64,000 nucleotides of DNA from Alkalitalea saponilacus (GTDB lineage: Bacteria > Bacteroidota > Bacteroidia > Bacteroidales > Marinilabiliaceae). The position numbers and the translations under genes were made by a program. The notes beneath the pieces were generated by a model, which saw only the letters and a list, made by a program, of their open reading frames with translations, was not told the DNA's origin and searched no databases. Numbering within the stretch: the first letter of the stretch is position 1; each line of letters starts with the position of its first letter. The stretch is taken from positions 62,001-126,000 of the forward strand of contig NZ_FUYV01000002.1 in NCBI RefSeq assembly GCF_900168165.1. Reading direction: 5' to 3'. Positions 62,644 through 64,000 of this stretch are shown here, one piece after another.

Positions 62644-64000
62644 TCAACCTTTGTAATATTCATAAAACTTCCCTACCGTCTCAATTCCTTTAAAAAATTG
62701 CTCTAATGGAAAATTTTCATTGGGTCCATGAATGGCATCAGACTCCAGGCCAAATCCCATCAGTACGGATTTCACACCCAATATCTGCTCAAATGAAGAT
62801 ATAATAGGAATAGAACCTCCACTTCGAACGGGAACCGGAACTTTTCCAAAAACAGATTCGTAAGCTTTTTCAGCTGCTTTATATGCCGGGATATCTATTG
62901 GACAAACGTAACCATAACCACCCTGTAGTGGAGTAACTTTTACCGAAACGCTTTCAGGTGCAATGCTTTCGAAATAATTCTTAAACAACACGGCAATTTT
63001 CACATGATCCTGGTTTGGAACCAATCGGCTGGAAACTTTGGCATAGGCCTTTGAAGGCAAAACAGTTTTCGCTCCCTCACCGGTATAACCTCCCCATATT
63101 CCACACACATCAAAAGAAGGTCGAATACCAGTTCGTTCAGATGTTGAGTACCCCGTTTCACCCTTTAATGCCTTCACTCCTATCGATTTTTTATAAGCAG
63201 TCTCATCAAACGGAGCCTCTGCCATTTTTGCTCTTTCCTCCGTGCTTACCTCAAGCACATCATCATAAAATCCGGGTATGGTGATTCGCCCATCGCCATC
63301 AGTCATTTGAGCAATCATTTTGCACAATACATTGATGGGATTAGCCACTGCTCCGCCAAACAACCCGGAATGCAAATCACGATTAGGCCCGGTAACCTCC
63401 ACCTCCCAATATGCAAGGCCCCTCAGGCCGGTGGTAATTGAAGGTATTTCGGGAGAAATCACAGAAGTATCTGAAACCAGTATAACATCACAACTCAGCA
63501 GATCTCTATTCTCTTCACAGAATGCCATGAGATTGGGAGAACCAATCTCTTCTTCCCCCTCGATAAGGAACTTGATGTTGCAATTTAGTTTACCAGAAGC
63601 TACTAAATACTCAAAAACCTTTGCGTGAATAAACCCCTGACCTTTGTCATCATCGGCACCACGACCGTAAATTTTGCCATCCATAATAACTGGCTCAAAT
63701 GGAGGAGTGTCCCATAAGCTTACCGGATCAACAGGCATCACATCCATGTGTCCATAAACCAAAACCGTGGGAAGCTTCTTGTCAATTGCTTTCTCTGCAA
63801 AAGTAACAGGGTTCCCCTTGGTCTCCATCACTTCTGCCTTATCGGCTCCGGCCTCAAGCAAAAGTTTTTTCCACAACTCAGCTGCACGACGCATATCATT
63901 CTTGTGCTCAGATTGTGAGCTGATAGATGGAATTCGCAACAATTCAAACAACTCACTAAGAAAGCGCTCTTTATTTTCTGAAATATATTCTTTTAAATCG
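62644..64000 (-). CDS. M20-family metallopeptidase/dipeptidase, 5' incomplete
   Basis: The frame stays open to the window edge and reads DLKEYISENKERFLSELFELLRIPSIS, i.e. DLKEYISENKERFLSE before FELLRIPSIS. A normal M20 N-terminus is therefore present and the true start is just outside; an apparent TTG start at 63951 is internal. At least 452 residues are visible. Zinc-site motifs are VYGHMDVMPVD, GRGADDDKGQ, EGEEEIGSPN and VSDTS, and the lid domain and C-terminal FGLESDAIHGPNE are intact. These cytoplasmic peptidases cleave dipeptides or larger amides; specificity is not readable. No signal peptide is evident in the visible part. Confidence 0.93.
   Translation of the reverse strand, partial: DLKEYISENKERFLSELFELLRIPSISSQSEHKNDMRRAAELWKKLLLEAGADKAEVMETKGNPVTFAEKAIDKKLPTVLVYGHMDVMPVDPVSLWDTPPFEPVIMDGKIYGRGADDDKGQGFIHAKVFEYLVASGKLNCNIKFLIEGEEEIGSPNLMAFCEENRDLLSCDVILVSDTSVISPEIPSITTGLRGLAYWEVEVTGPNRDLHSGLFGGAVANPINVLCKMIAQMTDGDGRITIPGFYDDVLEVSTEERAKMAEAPFDETAYKKSIGVKALKGETGYSTSERTGIRPSFDVCGIWGGYTGEGAKTVLPSKAYAKVSSRLVPNQDHVKIAVLFKNYFESIAPESVSVKVTPLQGGYGYVCPIDIPAYKAAEKAYESVFGKVPVPVRSGGSIPIISSFEQILGVKSVLMGFGLESDAIHGPNENFPLEQFFKGIETVGKFYEYYKG

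Noticed and set aside
63951-63953. TTG at 63951 as the start of the M20 peptidase
   Set aside because: The conserved family N-terminus continues upstream in the same frame to the window edge.
1-64000. tRNA, rRNA, insertion sequences, integrase genes, phage or toxin-antitoxin genes
   Set aside because: None was recognised on either strand. A short RNA gene in the long spacers cannot be excluded without covariance searches.

Overview
The window comes from a Bacteroidota chromosome, most likely Bacteroidales/Marinilabiliales-like. Evidence for this: SusC/SusD pairs with lipoprotein partners, a hybrid two-component system (HTCS), C-terminal type IX secretion (T9SS) sorting domains on five secreted proteins, a type III glutamine synthetase, TAnnTTTG-type promoter elements and AT-rich spacers. 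I see no rRNA, tRNA, CRISPR array, insertion sequence or phage gene. Genus-level placement is a guess.

Layout. 1-150: the 5' end of a Tat-type Gfo/Idh/MocA oxidoreductase. 478-7274: an HTCS regulator followed by a secreted two-CBM GH8 enzyme that looks like a reducing-end exo-oligoxylanase. 7435-12407: an AlbA_2 protein, then minus-strand gcvP, a metallo-beta-lactamase-fold hydrolase and pcm. 12981-14489: a lone polyprenyl-phosphate sugar-1-phosphate transferase. 14639-36530: a large starch/maltose locus. On the minus strand lies susC-susD-susE/F-T9SS alpha-amylase. On the plus strand lie a LacI regulator and MFS sugar transporter-pgmB-GH65 phosphorylase-GH13-GH31-GH13 lipoprotein. 36587-39061: an orphan periplasmic-sensing histidine kinase. 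39294-40901: a GH28-family protein. 41291-50176: a two-gene operon for two very large T9SS proteins, one with four cohesin-like domains and one with kelch, beta-helix, dockerin-like and cohesin-like modules. 50375-62397: nitrogen assimilation (amino-acid permease, glnN, gltD, gltB, divergent asnB). 62644-64000: an M20 dipeptidase running off the window.

How the genes work together. The starch locus reads as a complete pathway. A secreted amylase cuts starch and the Sus proteins bind and import maltodextrins. Periplasmic GH13 and GH31 enzymes trim them to maltose and glucose, and the MFS permease moves sugar into the cytoplasm. There a GH65 phosphorylase makes glucose plus beta-glucose-1-phosphate, which PgmB converts to glucose-6-phosphate. 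Both arms appear to be controlled by the LacI protein encoded between them. Each arm has a TTTAC-N18-TATATTTG promoter and a pair of GCAAACG-type operators 65-67 bp apart, placed at nearly the same distance upstream. One operator is embedded in a 50-bp perfect palindrome. The nitrogen block makes glutamine (GlnN), glutamate (GltBD) and asparagine (AsnB).

The most interesting candidate for an undescribed system is the 41291-50176 operon, a possible T9SS-borne cohesin/dockerin surface assembly.
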